Below are positions 9,801-18,767 of a stretch of 64,000 nucleotides of DNA, piece by piece. The stretch covers positions 130,604 to 194,603 of the forward strand of contig NZ_SWJG01000004.1 in the NCBI RefSeq assembly GCF_005870035.1, written 5' to 3'. This stretch comes from Spirosoma lacussanchae (GTDB lineage Bacteria; Bacteroidota; Bacteroidia; Cytophagales; Spirosomataceae). The notes under the pieces were generated by a model. That model searched no databases and was not told where the DNA came from. It was given only the letters and a program-made list of their open reading frames with translations. The position numbers and the translations under genes were made by a program. Within the stretch, counting starts at the first letter, position 1, and each line of letters begins with the position of its first letter.

Positions 9801-10225
9801 AGAACCGGATGCGCAGCTACGCTCAAGTACAGATCGTCCCAGCCATCCTGGTTAATATCGACGACCGACACGCCCGTACACCAGCGCCGGGTCCTGAGCC
9901 CGGCCGCATCGGTAGCGTCGGCGAAGCGAAAATCAGACGACCCGGCCAGTGTCTGGTTGATGTACAACCGGCAGGATTCCTGATTACCGGTAAAAAACAG
10001 ATCGGGCTTGCCGTCGTGGTTGAAGTCACCCACCCCTACTCCTCCTCCGTTGTAAAAATTGGTAAACGTGAAGGCATTCAGCGAATCGGTCGGCGTCAGG
10101 GTGTTGGCAAAGTCGATGCCCGACTCGCTGGCTTCGATTTTATCGAACAGGGGCTCCGGTTTGGGCTGGCACCCGACGAAACCGCCAGCCATCAGGATAC
10201 TAAAAAGAACGAGCGTTTTCGGCAT
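6851..10225 (-). CDS. VCBS/FG-GAP repeat lipoprotein with ASPIC/UnbV domain (CRTAC1-like)
   Basis: The 1124-aa protein is annotated from ATG 10225, which gives a lipoprotein signal (MPKTLVLFSIL, then a Cys in GGFVGC). ATG 10255 and a codon at 10309 are longer alternatives; the latter would run through an 11-bp hairpin. The body is an array of FG-GAP/VCBS units with calcium-binding-like loops (FNHDGKPDLFF, DINQDGWDDLY, LDLDGYKDVF and others), forming one or two beta-propellers. An ASPIC/UnbV domain lies mid-protein (GIGATVTVWAGG to VVWPGG). Such proteins commonly accompany SusC/SusD pairs in Bacteroidota, and the gene is the last of that three-gene unit here. A surface-exposed ligand- or glycan-binding role is inferred. 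Confidence 0.85.
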   Translation of the reverse strand: MPKTLVLFSILMAGGFVGCQPKPEPLFDKIEASESGIDFANTLTPTDSLNAFTFTNFYNGGGVGVGDFNHDGKPDLFFTGNQESCRLYINQTLAGSSDFRFADATDAAGLRTRRWCTGVSVVDINQDGWDDLYLSVAAHPVLRETRNLLFVNQKTASPTFREEAAAYGLDFAGYTTQAAFFDYDLDGDLDGFLLNTAPDLQNPNYLRPAINNGTYPSTGRLYRNEGVGPAGHPVFRDVSTAAGIRYEGLGLGVVVSDLNQDGYPDLYCSNDFISSDILYLNKGARPDSQETFQNSIRASMAHTSLYGMGIDAADINNDGRIDLMQLDMLPRDNVRQKMMLGAPDYDKKELSLSPQYGYQLQYMRNTLQVNRGQANGVPTFGELGLLAGLAQTDWSWTTLLADLDLDGYKDVFVTNGYRKNVTDRDFISFTEEFGSFGTDQARQEQRNKLLQKIPEIRLRNYAYRNRSNLSFEDVSVGWGLDELSYANGAAYADLDSDGDLDLIVNNIDQEASLFRNNSRQRLKNGYLSLSFEGTPANRAGIGATVTVWAGGKKPVQQVLEQFPVRGYLSSVGRGLVIGLGTASQADSIRVVWPGGLTEMRYQVRANQQLVFRAADAQVRPERVQPSVAPLFERLPAGTDFVHQESDFVDFKTYPALHKMLSRTGAAIAVGDLNGDTYDDIAVGASYRGSAGCLLFGQADGRFRRVDWMPNTPMEVGAVLLFDADNDRDNDLLVVGGGNERPLSVAEAFKPILYRNDGAGRFEAVAALPSLAVSSQTVRAVDFDQDGDQDVLIAGRQVPGKYPLPASGYLLRNDRQAGGPLRFTDVTPQLAPDLTNLGMVCDALPMDVDNDRDEDLVLVGEWMPLTVLENRKGRFSRKTTTPSETPDSPAGWWNCLASGDFDKDGDLDLMLGNEGLNTLYRASKNEPILIYGKDFNQDGLFDPIMGYFINGIRYPALPRDALNQQVIQFRRKFLRYADYADAQFSDLFSNQELQDAFQGQATELRSCYAENKGGGRFTLHPLPSLAQQSPIFGFVIADFNRDGHLDALATGNCYTNEANMGRQDASRGVLLNGNGQGQFGAMEAGETGFSVTGDARRTYWLRKPDRLVTTLSNGPLVMHTWRRPR

Positions 10226-10257
10226 GAATAAACTATCCAGCAAGGTTACTAACATAA

Positions 10258-10289
10258 ACTCCCTTCCCAAATCAGATCGGGAAGGGAGT
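10258..10289 (-). other. 11-bp perfect intercistronic hairpin
   Basis: The arms 10258-10268 and 10279-10289 (ACTCCCTTCCC with its complement) are perfectly paired around a 10-nt loop, between the SusD stop and the VCBS gene start. There is no T-run after it on the minus strand, so it looks like an mRNA-stabilising or attenuating hairpin rather than a full terminator. Confidence 0.6.
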
Positions 10290-10322
10290 CTACTCGGGTT
10301 AAGGGCCAACGATCAGACGGGC

Positions 10323-11858
10323 TTAGTAGCCGGGGTTCTGGTCTTTCTGATCGAGAGCCGGGCTGTTATCGAGTTCAACCTGTGGAATCGGCAGCAACTC
10401 GTGCTTGTTGGCAATGAAATACGACAGCGGCTCCGACTTCTGCTTTTTGTTCTTCCGCCAGCGAATAATATCGAAGTTGCGAACCTGTTCGGCCGCCAGC
10501 TCAACCATCCGCTCGTGAACAACAGCATCAAACACCTGGCTCTGGTTGGCACAGGGGTAGTTTTTGGTCGGGTACGGGGGCATGCTGACCGACTTCCGGG
10601 CCCGAACCTGGTTCATCAGACTGATGGCAGCCGCCTGGTTACCGGTTTCATTTTCGCATTCGGCCAGCATCAGCAGCACGTCGGCATAGCGCATGATCCG
10701 CATGTTGATACCGCTCTGGGCATAGCCGTTATCGATCTTGTACAGGACTGAATATTTACGCCAGCTGACCTTTAGCGTTTTGCCGTCAACAACCGATGCA
10801 TTTCCCTGCACCCGGTCAGGGGTCAGTACACTGGCGCCGTTGTTGAACTTATCGCCTTCAACCCAGTAGGAGAAGGTATAGCGCGGATCATTTTTGGCAT
10901 CGCCAGCTGACACCCGTTCGTAGGCGTTCAGGATTTTGTTGGACGGGATAAGGTTACGCCAGCCAATGGCCGAGTATTCCTGCGTCCGTACAGTTTCTTC
11001 CTGTACGGCCGATCCGTCGCTGTCGCCACCCCAGTTGTAGGCTCCGCCCGAAGGCGCGTAGACAACTTCGAAGATCGACTCTGCGTTGAACTCTCCCTCT
11101 TCGTTGGTCAGATCCGTGTATTCATCGACCAGCTTATACAGGCCCGAGTTGACCACTTTCTGCAGTTCAGCCTTGGCGTTGGTGTAATCACCCAGCTGCA
11201 GGTAGGTACGGGCCAGCAGCGTCTGGGCTGCGGCTTTGGTGGCCCGGCCCAGGTTCTTTGCATCGTAGGTAGTCGGCAAACCAGCCTCTGCGGCCTTCAG
11301 GTCGGCAATGACAAAATCATACACCTCTTTTTGCGACGAACGGCCCAGGGCACCAGCGACCGACTTGGCAAATTCTTTGTACAGCGGCACTCCGCCGTAC
11401 AGGGTAGCCAGTTCATAATACGCCCAGGCCCGCAGGAACCGGGCCTCACCCAGGAGCCGGTCGCGTACGGCGGGAGTAACGCTCGTCAGCGATCCGCCTT
11501 TTTCTATGACAACATTAGCCCGGTGAATGGTCCGGTACCAGCCCCGCCACACACTACCCGACACCGAGTTACCTGTGTCGTGTACGCCAATGAGCAGCTG
11601 GTTACGGGGTGTTTCGAGCTGACCGCCCCCTGATGCCATTTCGTCGCCCCGCAGATCGTGGGTAAAAAACCACTCCCGCGAAACCAGACTGTTAGATTGA
11701 ACCAGCGCGTAGATCGAGTTGACACCGGCCGTCAGCTCGTCCGCATTGTTAAAATACGTATCAAAGGTTACGCCGTTCGGGTTCACCTTGTTCAGTTCGT
11801 CGTCGCTACAGCTGATGCCAATGCCGAGCAGGGCAGCGCAGAGTATTGTCTTTTTCAT
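10323..11858 (-). CDS. RagB/SusD family nutrient-uptake lipoprotein
   Basis: The 511-aa protein starts at ATG 11858 with a lipoprotein signal (MKKTILCAALLGIG, then Cys in ISC). Typical SusD features follow: an N-terminal NNADELTAGVNSIYALV segment, TPR-like helices (ARTYLQLGDYTNAKAELQKV) and the C-terminal RMVELAAEQVRNFDIIRWRK signature. It should sit on the outer surface as the lid of the SusC channel and determine glycan or peptide capture. The SusC stop codon is 40 bp before this start codon, so the two are one transcription unit. The substrate is not evident, because no glycoside hydrolase or protease gene adjoins the pair. Confidence 0.93.
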   Translation of the reverse strand: MKKTILCAALLGIGISCSDDELNKVNPNGVTFDTYFNNADELTAGVNSIYALVQSNSLVSREWFFTHDLRGDEMASGGGQLETPRNQLLIGVHDTGNSVSGSVWRGWYRTIHRANVVIEKGGSLTSVTPAVRDRLLGEARFLRAWAYYELATLYGGVPLYKEFAKSVAGALGRSSQKEVYDFVIADLKAAEAGLPTTYDAKNLGRATKAAAQTLLARTYLQLGDYTNAKAELQKVVNSGLYKLVDEYTDLTNEEGEFNAESIFEVVYAPSGGAYNWGGDSDGSAVQEETVRTQEYSAIGWRNLIPSNKILNAYERVSAGDAKNDPRYTFSYWVEGDKFNNGASVLTPDRVQGNASVVDGKTLKVSWRKYSVLYKIDNGYAQSGINMRIMRYADVLLMLAECENETGNQAAAISLMNQVRARKSVSMPPYPTKNYPCANQSQVFDAVVHERMVELAAEQVRNFDIIRWRKNKKQKSEPLSYFIANKHELLPIPQVELDNSPALDQKDQNPGY

Positions 11859-11896
11859 GATGACTCTTCGGATCAAAAATGCAGGTGAATGGTTCA

Positions 11897-14800
11897 TTAA
11901 AAGGCCAGGTTGATACCAACCATAACGGTACGGGCTTGCGGGTACTGAGCATAGTCGATACCGTTGTTGAGCAGGTTGTAGTTCCTCGACGACACCTCCG
12001 GATCGTAGCCCGTGTACTTCGTGAATGTCAGCAGGTTCTGGCTCGATACATACACGCGGGTTTTGCTCAGCACATTGCCGGTCAGCTTGCCAATAACGGC
12101 GGCAGGAATGGTGTAGCCGATGCTCAGGTTTTTCAGGCGCAGATACGACCCGTCTTCAATGAAGCGATCCGATGTGCGTGAGTTCTGGTTCGGGTCGCCA
12201 CTGATTGAGCGCGGCACGTCGGTGTTGGTATTCTGGGGTGTCCAGGCATTGAGTACATCGGTCGTGGCGTTAAACAGCCGGAGTTGCCCCTGCCCGATAA
12301 CCTTGGTCCCGTTGTAGATCTTGTTTCCCTGAACGCCCTGGAAGAACACCGTAAAATCGAAGTTTTTGTAGTTACCCGACCAGTTCAGGCCGTAGCTGAA
12401 CTTGGGAATGAAGCTGCCCAGATACCGGCGGTCGTTGGCATCGATCTTGCCGTTACCGTCCAGATCGCGGAACCGGATATCACCAGCGGCCGTCTTGTCA
12501 TTCTGATAGAAACTTTTGTTGTCGCCATCGATGCCGTTGTACCGGTCAACCTCTTCCTTGCTCTGGAAAATACCATCGACCACCCAGCCATAGAACGACT
12601 GAATCGGCTGCCCTACTTCCGTACGGGTAATGTCGAACCCACCGAAGTCAGCGTTCGAGCCGGAGTTGATGTTGGCGTTCGGTGTTGCCAGGCTTAGCAC
12701 GTTATTCCGCGTTACATCGAAGGTACCGGTCAGGTTCCAGTTGAAATTTCGGCTGGAGTAGTTATAGCCCGCCGTCAGTTCAAAACCCCGGTTGCGCATG
12801 CTGCCGACGTTGGCCAGCGGGTTCACGGAATAGCCCTGCGATTCGGGTAGCGGCACGCGCAGCAACAGTCCGTCAGTTTGCCGGCTGTAAACCTCGGCGC
12901 TCAGGCTGATTTTATTATTGAACAGGGATGCGTCTACGCCAATGTTGCTCATGGTAGTGACCTCCCAGCTCAGATCACTGTTGCCCAACTGGTTAAAGTA
13001 GGAGCCCAGCTGAGTCTGGTTCCCGAACGGATAGATCGTGTTGTTAGCCTGGACGAGCGGCTGCCAGTCGTAGTCACCAATGGCGTTATAGCCAGTCTGG
13101 CCGTAGCTTCCGCGCAGTTTCAGTTCGGAGATAGCCGGAATATTCTTCATGAATTTTTCTTCACTCAACCGCCAGCCTGCCGATACCGCCGGGAACGTAC
13201 CCCACTTGCGCCCCGGTGCAAACTTCGACGACCCATCGCGACGAATCGAGGCTCCGATCAGGTACTTGCTGGCAAACTCATAATTGAGACGGCCTACGTA
13301 CGAGATCAGCAGATTTTCGGACAGGCTGCTGTTACCGTTCGGGTTCGACACGCCCTGAATAACCTGAATGTTATTGTCGGGCCGCTGACCGCTGGCGCTG
13401 ATGGACCGCGACTGGCTGCGCTGCCGCTCAGCCACGCCCGTCAGGTTGATAAAATGCTTCCCATAGGTTTTCTCGAAGGTGAGCTGGTTGGTCATCACCG
13501 ACGAGAAATACTCGTTGCGGTTTTCGTTGACGTTTGCAATAACCCGGCTCCGGTTACCATCGTTATAGATCGGCAGAAACCCGTTAAAGCGCGCATTGGC
13601 ATAGTCGGCTCCGAAGGTGAACCGGTACCGCAGGAAATCGGTGAACTTAACGTCGGCGAAGATCGAGCCAAGCAGTTTAAAGCCCCGGTCGGTCTGGAAC
13701 TGCTGCTCCTGCTCGGCCACGCGCAGCGGGTTCTCGGGGTCGGTAGCGTCGAGTCCCTGCGCCGTGGTGCTGAATCCGCCAATTTTTGTTGGGTCCCGCA
13801 CGGGCCAGTACGGGGTCATCCGCATGATGTTCATCAGCAGGCTACGGCCACCCCCATCACGCTCGAGCCGCCGGAAATCGGTAGACGCCAGCATTGTTTG
13901 GCCAATGGTCAGGAATTTGTTGACCTTGTGATCGGAGTTGATCCGGAAGCTCTGCCGGTTGTAATTGGTAAACGGCAGAATACCGTCCTGGCCGAAATAG
14001 CCCAGCGAGGTATAAAAACGAGACGTAGCATTACCGCCCGACAGAGAAATCTGATGGTCCTGAATAGGAGCTGCCCGGAACATGACGTCCTGCCAGTCGG
14101 TCTCGGTCTGCGCAAAGGTGGTAGACGCGCCGTCATAAATCGGAACGTTCAGGTTCGAGAAACGGCCTGGTACCGGCTGTCCGGCGGCTGTCAGCAGGGC
14201 GGTGCCGTACTTGATGTACTCCTGGCTGTTGAGCAGGTCCAGCTTGCGCCAGGCCGACTGCGAGCCGTAGTACGAATCGACGTTGATAGTCAGTTTGCCG
14301 TTGGCAGCGCCCTTTTTGGTCGTAATCAGAATAACCCCGTTAGCCGCCCGCGATCCGTAAATAGCGGCCGCGCTGGCATCTTTCAAGACCTCCAGCGACT
14401 CGATGTCTTTAGGGTCAATGTTGTTCAGACCACCCGAAGGAATCCCATCGATCACATAAAGCGGATTAGGATTCAGACTGATAGAGCCAACCCCGCGGAT
14501 TCGGACTACCGGTTCGCTACCCGGGCTACTGTTGTTGGTAACCGAAACACCCGGCACCCGGCCCTGCAACGCCTGTACCGGGCTGATTACCGGAAGGGCG
14601 CGGAGGTCTTTGGGCGTCACCGACGATACGGCTCCCGTGAGCGATGATTTTTTCTGGGTACCGTAGCCGACTACAATCACCTCGTTCAGCGCCAGCGGAT
14701 CAACCGCCATTTTGATATCGATCACGGAGCGGTTGCCCACGACGACCTCCTGACGGGTATAGCCAATGAAACTGAACACCAGTGTGGCCTGCCGACCGAC

Positions 14801-15028
14801 GGACAGGCTGTACTTTCCGCTTTTGTCGGTGGTAGCCCCGCGCGAGGTACCCTTCTCGACAACGTTTACCCCCGGTAGAGGGTCACCCGATTCGGTAGTC
14901 ACCGTACCGGTCAGCTGTTGGGCAAAGGCTGAACCTGCCAATACTACAAGCCCGATTAGTAGTGTGGTACGGAATGCTCTCAGCAATCCACAACCACCGC
15001 CTACGGTTGAAGTAACGTGTTGTTGCAT
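11897..15028 (-). CDS. SusC/RagA-family TonB-linked outer-membrane protein
   Basis: The 1043-aa protein has a signal peptide ending at FAQQ near residue 37 and a CarboxypepD-regulatory-like beta-sandwich (LTGTVTTESGDPLPGVNV). A TonB-box-like stretch and plug domain follow (NEVIVVGYGTQKK; later VRIRGVGS, PLYVIDGIP and LKDASAAAIYGSRAANGVI), then a 22-strand-type barrel ending in MVGINLAF. It imports ligands delivered by the adjacent SusD using the TonB-ExbBD system. It is the first gene of the SusC-SusD-VCBS unit and is preceded by an unusually AT-rich region that probably holds its promoter. Confidence 0.95.
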   Translation of the reverse strand: MQQHVTSTVGGGCGLLRAFRTTLLIGLVVLAGSAFAQQLTGTVTTESGDPLPGVNVVEKGTSRGATTDKSGKYSLSVGRQATLVFSFIGYTRQEVVVGNRSVIDIKMAVDPLALNEVIVVGYGTQKKSSLTGAVSSVTPKDLRALPVISPVQALQGRVPGVSVTNNSSPGSEPVVRIRGVGSISLNPNPLYVIDGIPSGGLNNIDPKDIESLEVLKDASAAAIYGSRAANGVILITTKKGAANGKLTINVDSYYGSQSAWRKLDLLNSQEYIKYGTALLTAAGQPVPGRFSNLNVPIYDGASTTFAQTETDWQDVMFRAAPIQDHQISLSGGNATSRFYTSLGYFGQDGILPFTNYNRQSFRINSDHKVNKFLTIGQTMLASTDFRRLERDGGGRSLLMNIMRMTPYWPVRDPTKIGGFSTTAQGLDATDPENPLRVAEQEQQFQTDRGFKLLGSIFADVKFTDFLRYRFTFGADYANARFNGFLPIYNDGNRSRVIANVNENRNEYFSSVMTNQLTFEKTYGKHFINLTGVAERQRSQSRSISASGQRPDNNIQVIQGVSNPNGNSSLSENLLISYVGRLNYEFASKYLIGASIRRDGSSKFAPGRKWGTFPAVSAGWRLSEEKFMKNIPAISELKLRGSYGQTGYNAIGDYDWQPLVQANNTIYPFGNQTQLGSYFNQLGNSDLSWEVTTMSNIGVDASLFNNKISLSAEVYSRQTDGLLLRVPLPESQGYSVNPLANVGSMRNRGFELTAGYNYSSRNFNWNLTGTFDVTRNNVLSLATPNANINSGSNADFGGFDITRTEVGQPIQSFYGWVVDGIFQSKEEVDRYNGIDGDNKSFYQNDKTAAGDIRFRDLDGNGKIDANDRRYLGSFIPKFSYGLNWSGNYKNFDFTVFFQGVQGNKIYNGTKVIGQGQLRLFNATTDVLNAWTPQNTNTDVPRSISGDPNQNSRTSDRFIEDGSYLRLKNLSIGYTIPAAVIGKLTGNVLSKTRVYVSSQNLLTFTKYTGYDPEVSSRNYNLLNNGIDYAQYPQARTVMVGINLAF

Positions 15029-15557
15029 AAATAGGGATTAGGTTTTAGTAAAAGCACATTGGTAAGCAAAAAGCACTATAAAAAGATCAAAAAATCCGCG
15101 ACATACTTAAGTCTTAATCCGTAATTTTTCCTTGTAGAATTAGCCATTATGTTGCTTGTGCAGTGCGCGCATACCAGGCTATATGTTTCGACTTTCCCGC
15201 GCTTTCATTATACTAACGCTGTGATATTTTATATTTTATACCGATTGCATCAAGCTGTTGCAAAGAAAACAGAATTACCATAAAGTTGAATAAGTCAATC
15301 GACTATTTGTATTGTTTTATTTTAAATAAAATTTTAAGCTTTTATAGACATATAATTATAATTTATTTAATAATTACTGTACATGTACTATTCTTATTAT
15401 GTCAGCTGTATAAACATACCCATCCTCGTCAGCAAATACTCAAGTAAAAAATTAGAATTTATGAACAAATTAAGCGCATCTCATTTTTATATTATCTTGA
15501 GTATTTATACTCTAAACAATTACAGAACCAGATGATCTGCAGCGGACTTCAGGCAGT
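15029..15557. promoter_or_regulatory. AT-rich non-coding region upstream of susC
   Basis: About 530 bp carry no credible gene. Composition drops sharply; by hand count 15301-15360 has only 8 G/C of 60. A perfect 10-bp palindrome, GTACATGTAC, lies at 15379-15388. No convincing Bacteroidota -33 TTTG / -7 TAnnTTTG pair was found on the minus strand. It probably contains the susC promoter and control sites; this is inferred from position and composition only. Confidence 0.5.
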
Positions 15558-15588
15558 AAAAAAGGGAGTCTACCAAATGGTGACTCCC
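15558..15588 (-). terminator. intrinsic terminator of the AddB-like gene
   Basis: On the minus strand the arms GGGAGTC and GACTCCC (15582-15588 and 15564-15570) enclose an 11-nt loop and are followed directly by six T residues (15558-15563). It lies 24 bp past the stop codon of the nuclease gene and separates it from the susC control region. Confidence 0.8.
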
Positions 15589-15611
15589 TGAAGAATGATA
15601 GCCTGACAAGC

Positions 15612-18611
15612 TTACCGGCCGCAGATGCCTTTGTAATCGCAGTACTGACAGGTTTCGAGCTGATCGGTTTTGCGGAAGGGTTCGCTGGGGTCAAACATGC
15701 GCTGGATCAGCTGGCGTAGTAAATTCTCCGAATCCTGAATGTACTGTTCAGGATCGTCGTTCTCATCGAACCGCACTGGGTTTGATTTAAACCCGCCCTG
15801 CACATCCCGAAACGAATAAAATCCGGCTTCAACCGTCATCCCCTGGGCAGGAAACACGTCGGCAATGTCTTTGTTACGGGGCAGTCCGCCGTAGTCACGG
15901 ATGTTTTTGAGGGTTAGATACCGATACATCCACAGCTGCCGCATTTTATCGGCCGATCCATCGTTGAGGAGCTTGTCGGCCAGATCTTTCGGGGTTTTGT
16001 CGGGCAGATCAACTTTGCCCGTTTTATAATCGACAATCCGGATTTGCCCGCCGTACTGCTCGATCCGGTCGATCTTGCCGGCAATCCGAACGTGTAGCTG
16101 CCGCCCGTTCAGGGGCACGTCGATGTAGGTATCGAGGGTCTGTTCCGAACCGATGACAGTAAGCCCAGTCAACTCACTTTGCTGCCGCTGAAAATCGAGC
16201 ATCAGCTTTTTGGCCAGGTCGTAGAGCAACAGATTAATACCCGATTCCATCACCCGCCCCTTCATGGTACGGGCAAACTCTTCTTCGAGCAACTGTACGA
16301 TCAAGAGTTCGTCGATGGGTTTGTTGAGCAGTCGGTACTCCTTGTCGAGCCGCTCCAGAACCAGGTGCATCCAGTTTCCGAAGTCTGTAACGCCCATTTT
16401 TTCTTCTATATCCTCTTCCTCGCTGATCTTCACAAGCCGGCTGAAATAGAACCGCATGGAGCAGCTTACAAATTGGTTCAGGTACGACGGGTACAGCCCT
16501 CGGGTCGTTAGCAATGTAATCAGATCGGCCCGGATCGAATCGGTTTTAGGCACCTGGAGGTCGGTCAGGCCGGGTAGCTTATCGGCTCCAACGGGACCAA
16601 ACCGCACCGATGGTTTGGTAAGCCGGATGCGTCCCTTAGAACGCGGCACCAGTTCGTGTTCAATCTGCCGTACAAACCGGCTGGGCTCCCCTTTGCTGTT
16701 CCCGTAGGCATCCGTCGAGGTTGTATGAATCAGGACAATTTCGCTAGCCCGCTGGAGCAGTCGGTAGAAGTGATAGGCCATAACGGCTTCCTGCTCCCGA
16801 TAGGTAGGCAGCTGCAGCTCCTGGGCAATGTCGAACGGAATCAGCGAGTTCAGCCGGCGCGACTGTGGCAGTACGCCCTCGTTGACCGACAGCACGATAA
16901 CCCGATCGAAATCAAGGGCGCGCGTTTCCAGCATCCCCATAATCTGCAGCGAGCTACGGCCTTCGCTGGTGAACGGAATGCTGGTTTGTCGAATCAGCTC
17001 ATACAAAAACTGACGGAAGCTTTTTAGCGTGATGGTCGTTCGCCCGTCGGATCGCTGCCGGTCGAGGGTGGTTTCGAGCTGTTGCAGCAGCGTATAGAAC
17101 AGATAGAGGTATTCGATTTCGATAGCGTCCTGACTAACCCGATACACATCGCGCAGCAGATCGATCAGCTCGTAAAAAGTCTGAATGGCGCGAGCGGGGT
17201 TGTCGCTGGGCCAGCGACTAAACAGCACCCGAACCAGCGGATCGTTCAGTCCCAGCTCGTGAAGTTCTTTTTCGGTCAGGTAAACGCGCTGGTCTTTTAC
17301 GATGGTTCTGGCAATCCACTGAAAGAGCGGCTCGGGGGGCTCAACCAAGCCTTTATCATCCGTTCCGCCGGGCCACTCCAGCTGCTGAATCCGTTCGTAC
17401 TGCTTAACAAAGGGGTGGTTGAGTACCTTGACCACGTGGCGGTGGTGAAACTTCGGGATCCGCAAATCGCGCCCGTCGCGGGTGCGGAACTCATGAACAG
17501 TCCGCTGCATCTCAAACAGGGTATCAACCAGGGTAAACAGCAGCGACGACCGTAGCGACAGACCCATGGTCACGTTGAGGTCGGTAACCCCTTCGTCGAG
17601 GGCATACAGCAGCGGCACCAGCAGGGTTTCGTCGGCCAGCACGATTGCCGTCCGCGGGTTCGTTGATCGACTCCGCTCATCGCCGATATGCCTGTTGGCA
17701 TTATCGCTCCAGTCCCGATACAGTTTGCCGGCTACTTTGGCCTGCATGCTGGCATTGGGAACCCCAATAACACGGATGTTCTTATCGGTACCGAGCAGGT
17801 TGTTCGAGTCGTTGCGCAGGTCGGCGTGGTTTTGCCGGGAGAAAAACCATCCATTGTCGCGGTACCGGCGCAAAAACTCCCCGGCCTCCTGCCGCCGGTC
17901 GTCTATATAATACAGGTCGGCATCCCAGATCAGTTCGGCTTTGTGGGCGTCAACCAACACCCGAATCATCTGCTCTTCGGCCCGGCTGAGAGCGTTAAAC
18001 CCAACAAAGTAGAGTTGCTCGTAGGCCAGATTATCACGGACCAATGGCTCGATCTGTTCGGCCAGCAGCCGGTAGGCCATACCCCGGTAAGCCAGCCCCT
18101 GCTCATTGAGCCGCTGGTGGAGGGCATGGTAGGCAGCCTGCAGGTTCTCGAAAAGTTTAAAATACCGGGCGGTACCGGGCGTTTCGACCAGGGGCTGGGC
18201 CGACGAGGGCATGTCGACCTGCCAGCGCTCGAGGGCTTTGGCAGCCGTCAGGTAGCTGAACAGCTCGTGGGGGTTAACCAGGTACTGATCCATCCGGTCA
18301 AAATCCGTCAGGAGCACATTGGCCCAGCCGATAAACTGCTCGAACTCCACCAGCGGGTCTATGTCTTTGAAGACTTCATAGAGTTCGAACACCAGACTGA
18401 CCGAGTCGATCAGCTGCACTCCGGCGGCCTGGGTGATAAAATCGTCGACGGCGAGGGCGTGCGGAGCCAGGAATGGACGGTCCGACAAAGCGGCCAGCTC
18501 ATCCAGAAATACCGAAACAGCCCGTCGGGTAGGCAATATGACCCACACATCGCGGAGACTTGGACCGTGGGTGTCAAAAATGCGTCGAGCCGTTTGTTGA
18601 AGAAACGTCAT
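15612..18611 (-). CDS. PD-(D/E)XK nuclease family protein, AddB-like
   Basis: The 999-aa protein has an inactivated-helicase-like N-terminal two-thirds (WVILPTRRAVSVFLDEL near the start; DFDRVIVLSVNEGVLP mid-protein) and a C-terminal RecB-type nuclease with GQIRIVDYKTGK. A cysteine near the nuclease start (VSCSMRFYFSRL) plus the C-terminal CQYCDYKGIC fits the [4Fe-4S] clamp of AddB/Cas4-type nucleases. In the AddAB complex this subunit processes double-strand breaks and feeds RecA. No AddA helicase gene is adjacent; MiaE lies upstream and susC downstream. The start is the ATG at 18611. Confidence 0.85.
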   Translation of the reverse strand: MTFLQQTARRIFDTHGPSLRDVWVILPTRRAVSVFLDELAALSDRPFLAPHALAVDDFITQAAGVQLIDSVSLVFELYEVFKDIDPLVEFEQFIGWANVLLTDFDRMDQYLVNPHELFSYLTAAKALERWQVDMPSSAQPLVETPGTARYFKLFENLQAAYHALHQRLNEQGLAYRGMAYRLLAEQIEPLVRDNLAYEQLYFVGFNALSRAEEQMIRVLVDAHKAELIWDADLYYIDDRRQEAGEFLRRYRDNGWFFSRQNHADLRNDSNNLLGTDKNIRVIGVPNASMQAKVAGKLYRDWSDNANRHIGDERSRSTNPRTAIVLADETLLVPLLYALDEGVTDLNVTMGLSLRSSLLFTLVDTLFEMQRTVHEFRTRDGRDLRIPKFHHRHVVKVLNHPFVKQYERIQQLEWPGGTDDKGLVEPPEPLFQWIARTIVKDQRVYLTEKELHELGLNDPLVRVLFSRWPSDNPARAIQTFYELIDLLRDVYRVSQDAIEIEYLYLFYTLLQQLETTLDRQRSDGRTTITLKSFRQFLYELIRQTSIPFTSEGRSSLQIMGMLETRALDFDRVIVLSVNEGVLPQSRRLNSLIPFDIAQELQLPTYREQEAVMAYHFYRLLQRASEIVLIHTTSTDAYGNSKGEPSRFVRQIEHELVPRSKGRIRLTKPSVRFGPVGADKLPGLTDLQVPKTDSIRADLITLLTTRGLYPSYLNQFVSCSMRFYFSRLVKISEEEDIEEKMGVTDFGNWMHLVLERLDKEYRLLNKPIDELLIVQLLEEEFARTMKGRVMESGINLLLYDLAKKLMLDFQRQQSELTGLTVIGSEQTLDTYIDVPLNGRQLHVRIAGKIDRIEQYGGQIRIVDYKTGKVDLPDKTPKDLADKLLNDGSADKMRQLWMYRYLTLKNIRDYGGLPRNKDIADVFPAQGMTVEAGFYSFRDVQGGFKSNPVRFDENDDPEQYIQDSENLLRQLIQRMFDPSEPFRKTDQLETCQYCDYKGICGR

Positions 18612-18767
18612 TCAGTATTTGTCGGATAAACAGTCGGTGAGTGAATCAGTAAAGATAACGCCCCCACCCCCGACATCGGGCCTATGACCCGTATAAATTC
18701 GGTATCCCCGCCCCGGCATCAGTATTGATCCGGCGCCCTGTACGAGCTAACCGACTGAACAGGAGTC

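Noticed and set aside
12878..14647. 589-codon open frame on the plus strand inside susC
   Set aside because: It is antisense to a clear SusC with all family motifs; long shadow frames are common in GC-rich genes. No domain was recognised in it.
15029..15557. Bacteroidota -33/-7 promoter (TTTG and TAnnTTTG) upstream of susC
   Set aside because: No pair with acceptable sequence and spacing was found on the minus strand; the same search upstream of the DUF2723 and ROK genes gave spacings of about 27 nt, too long.
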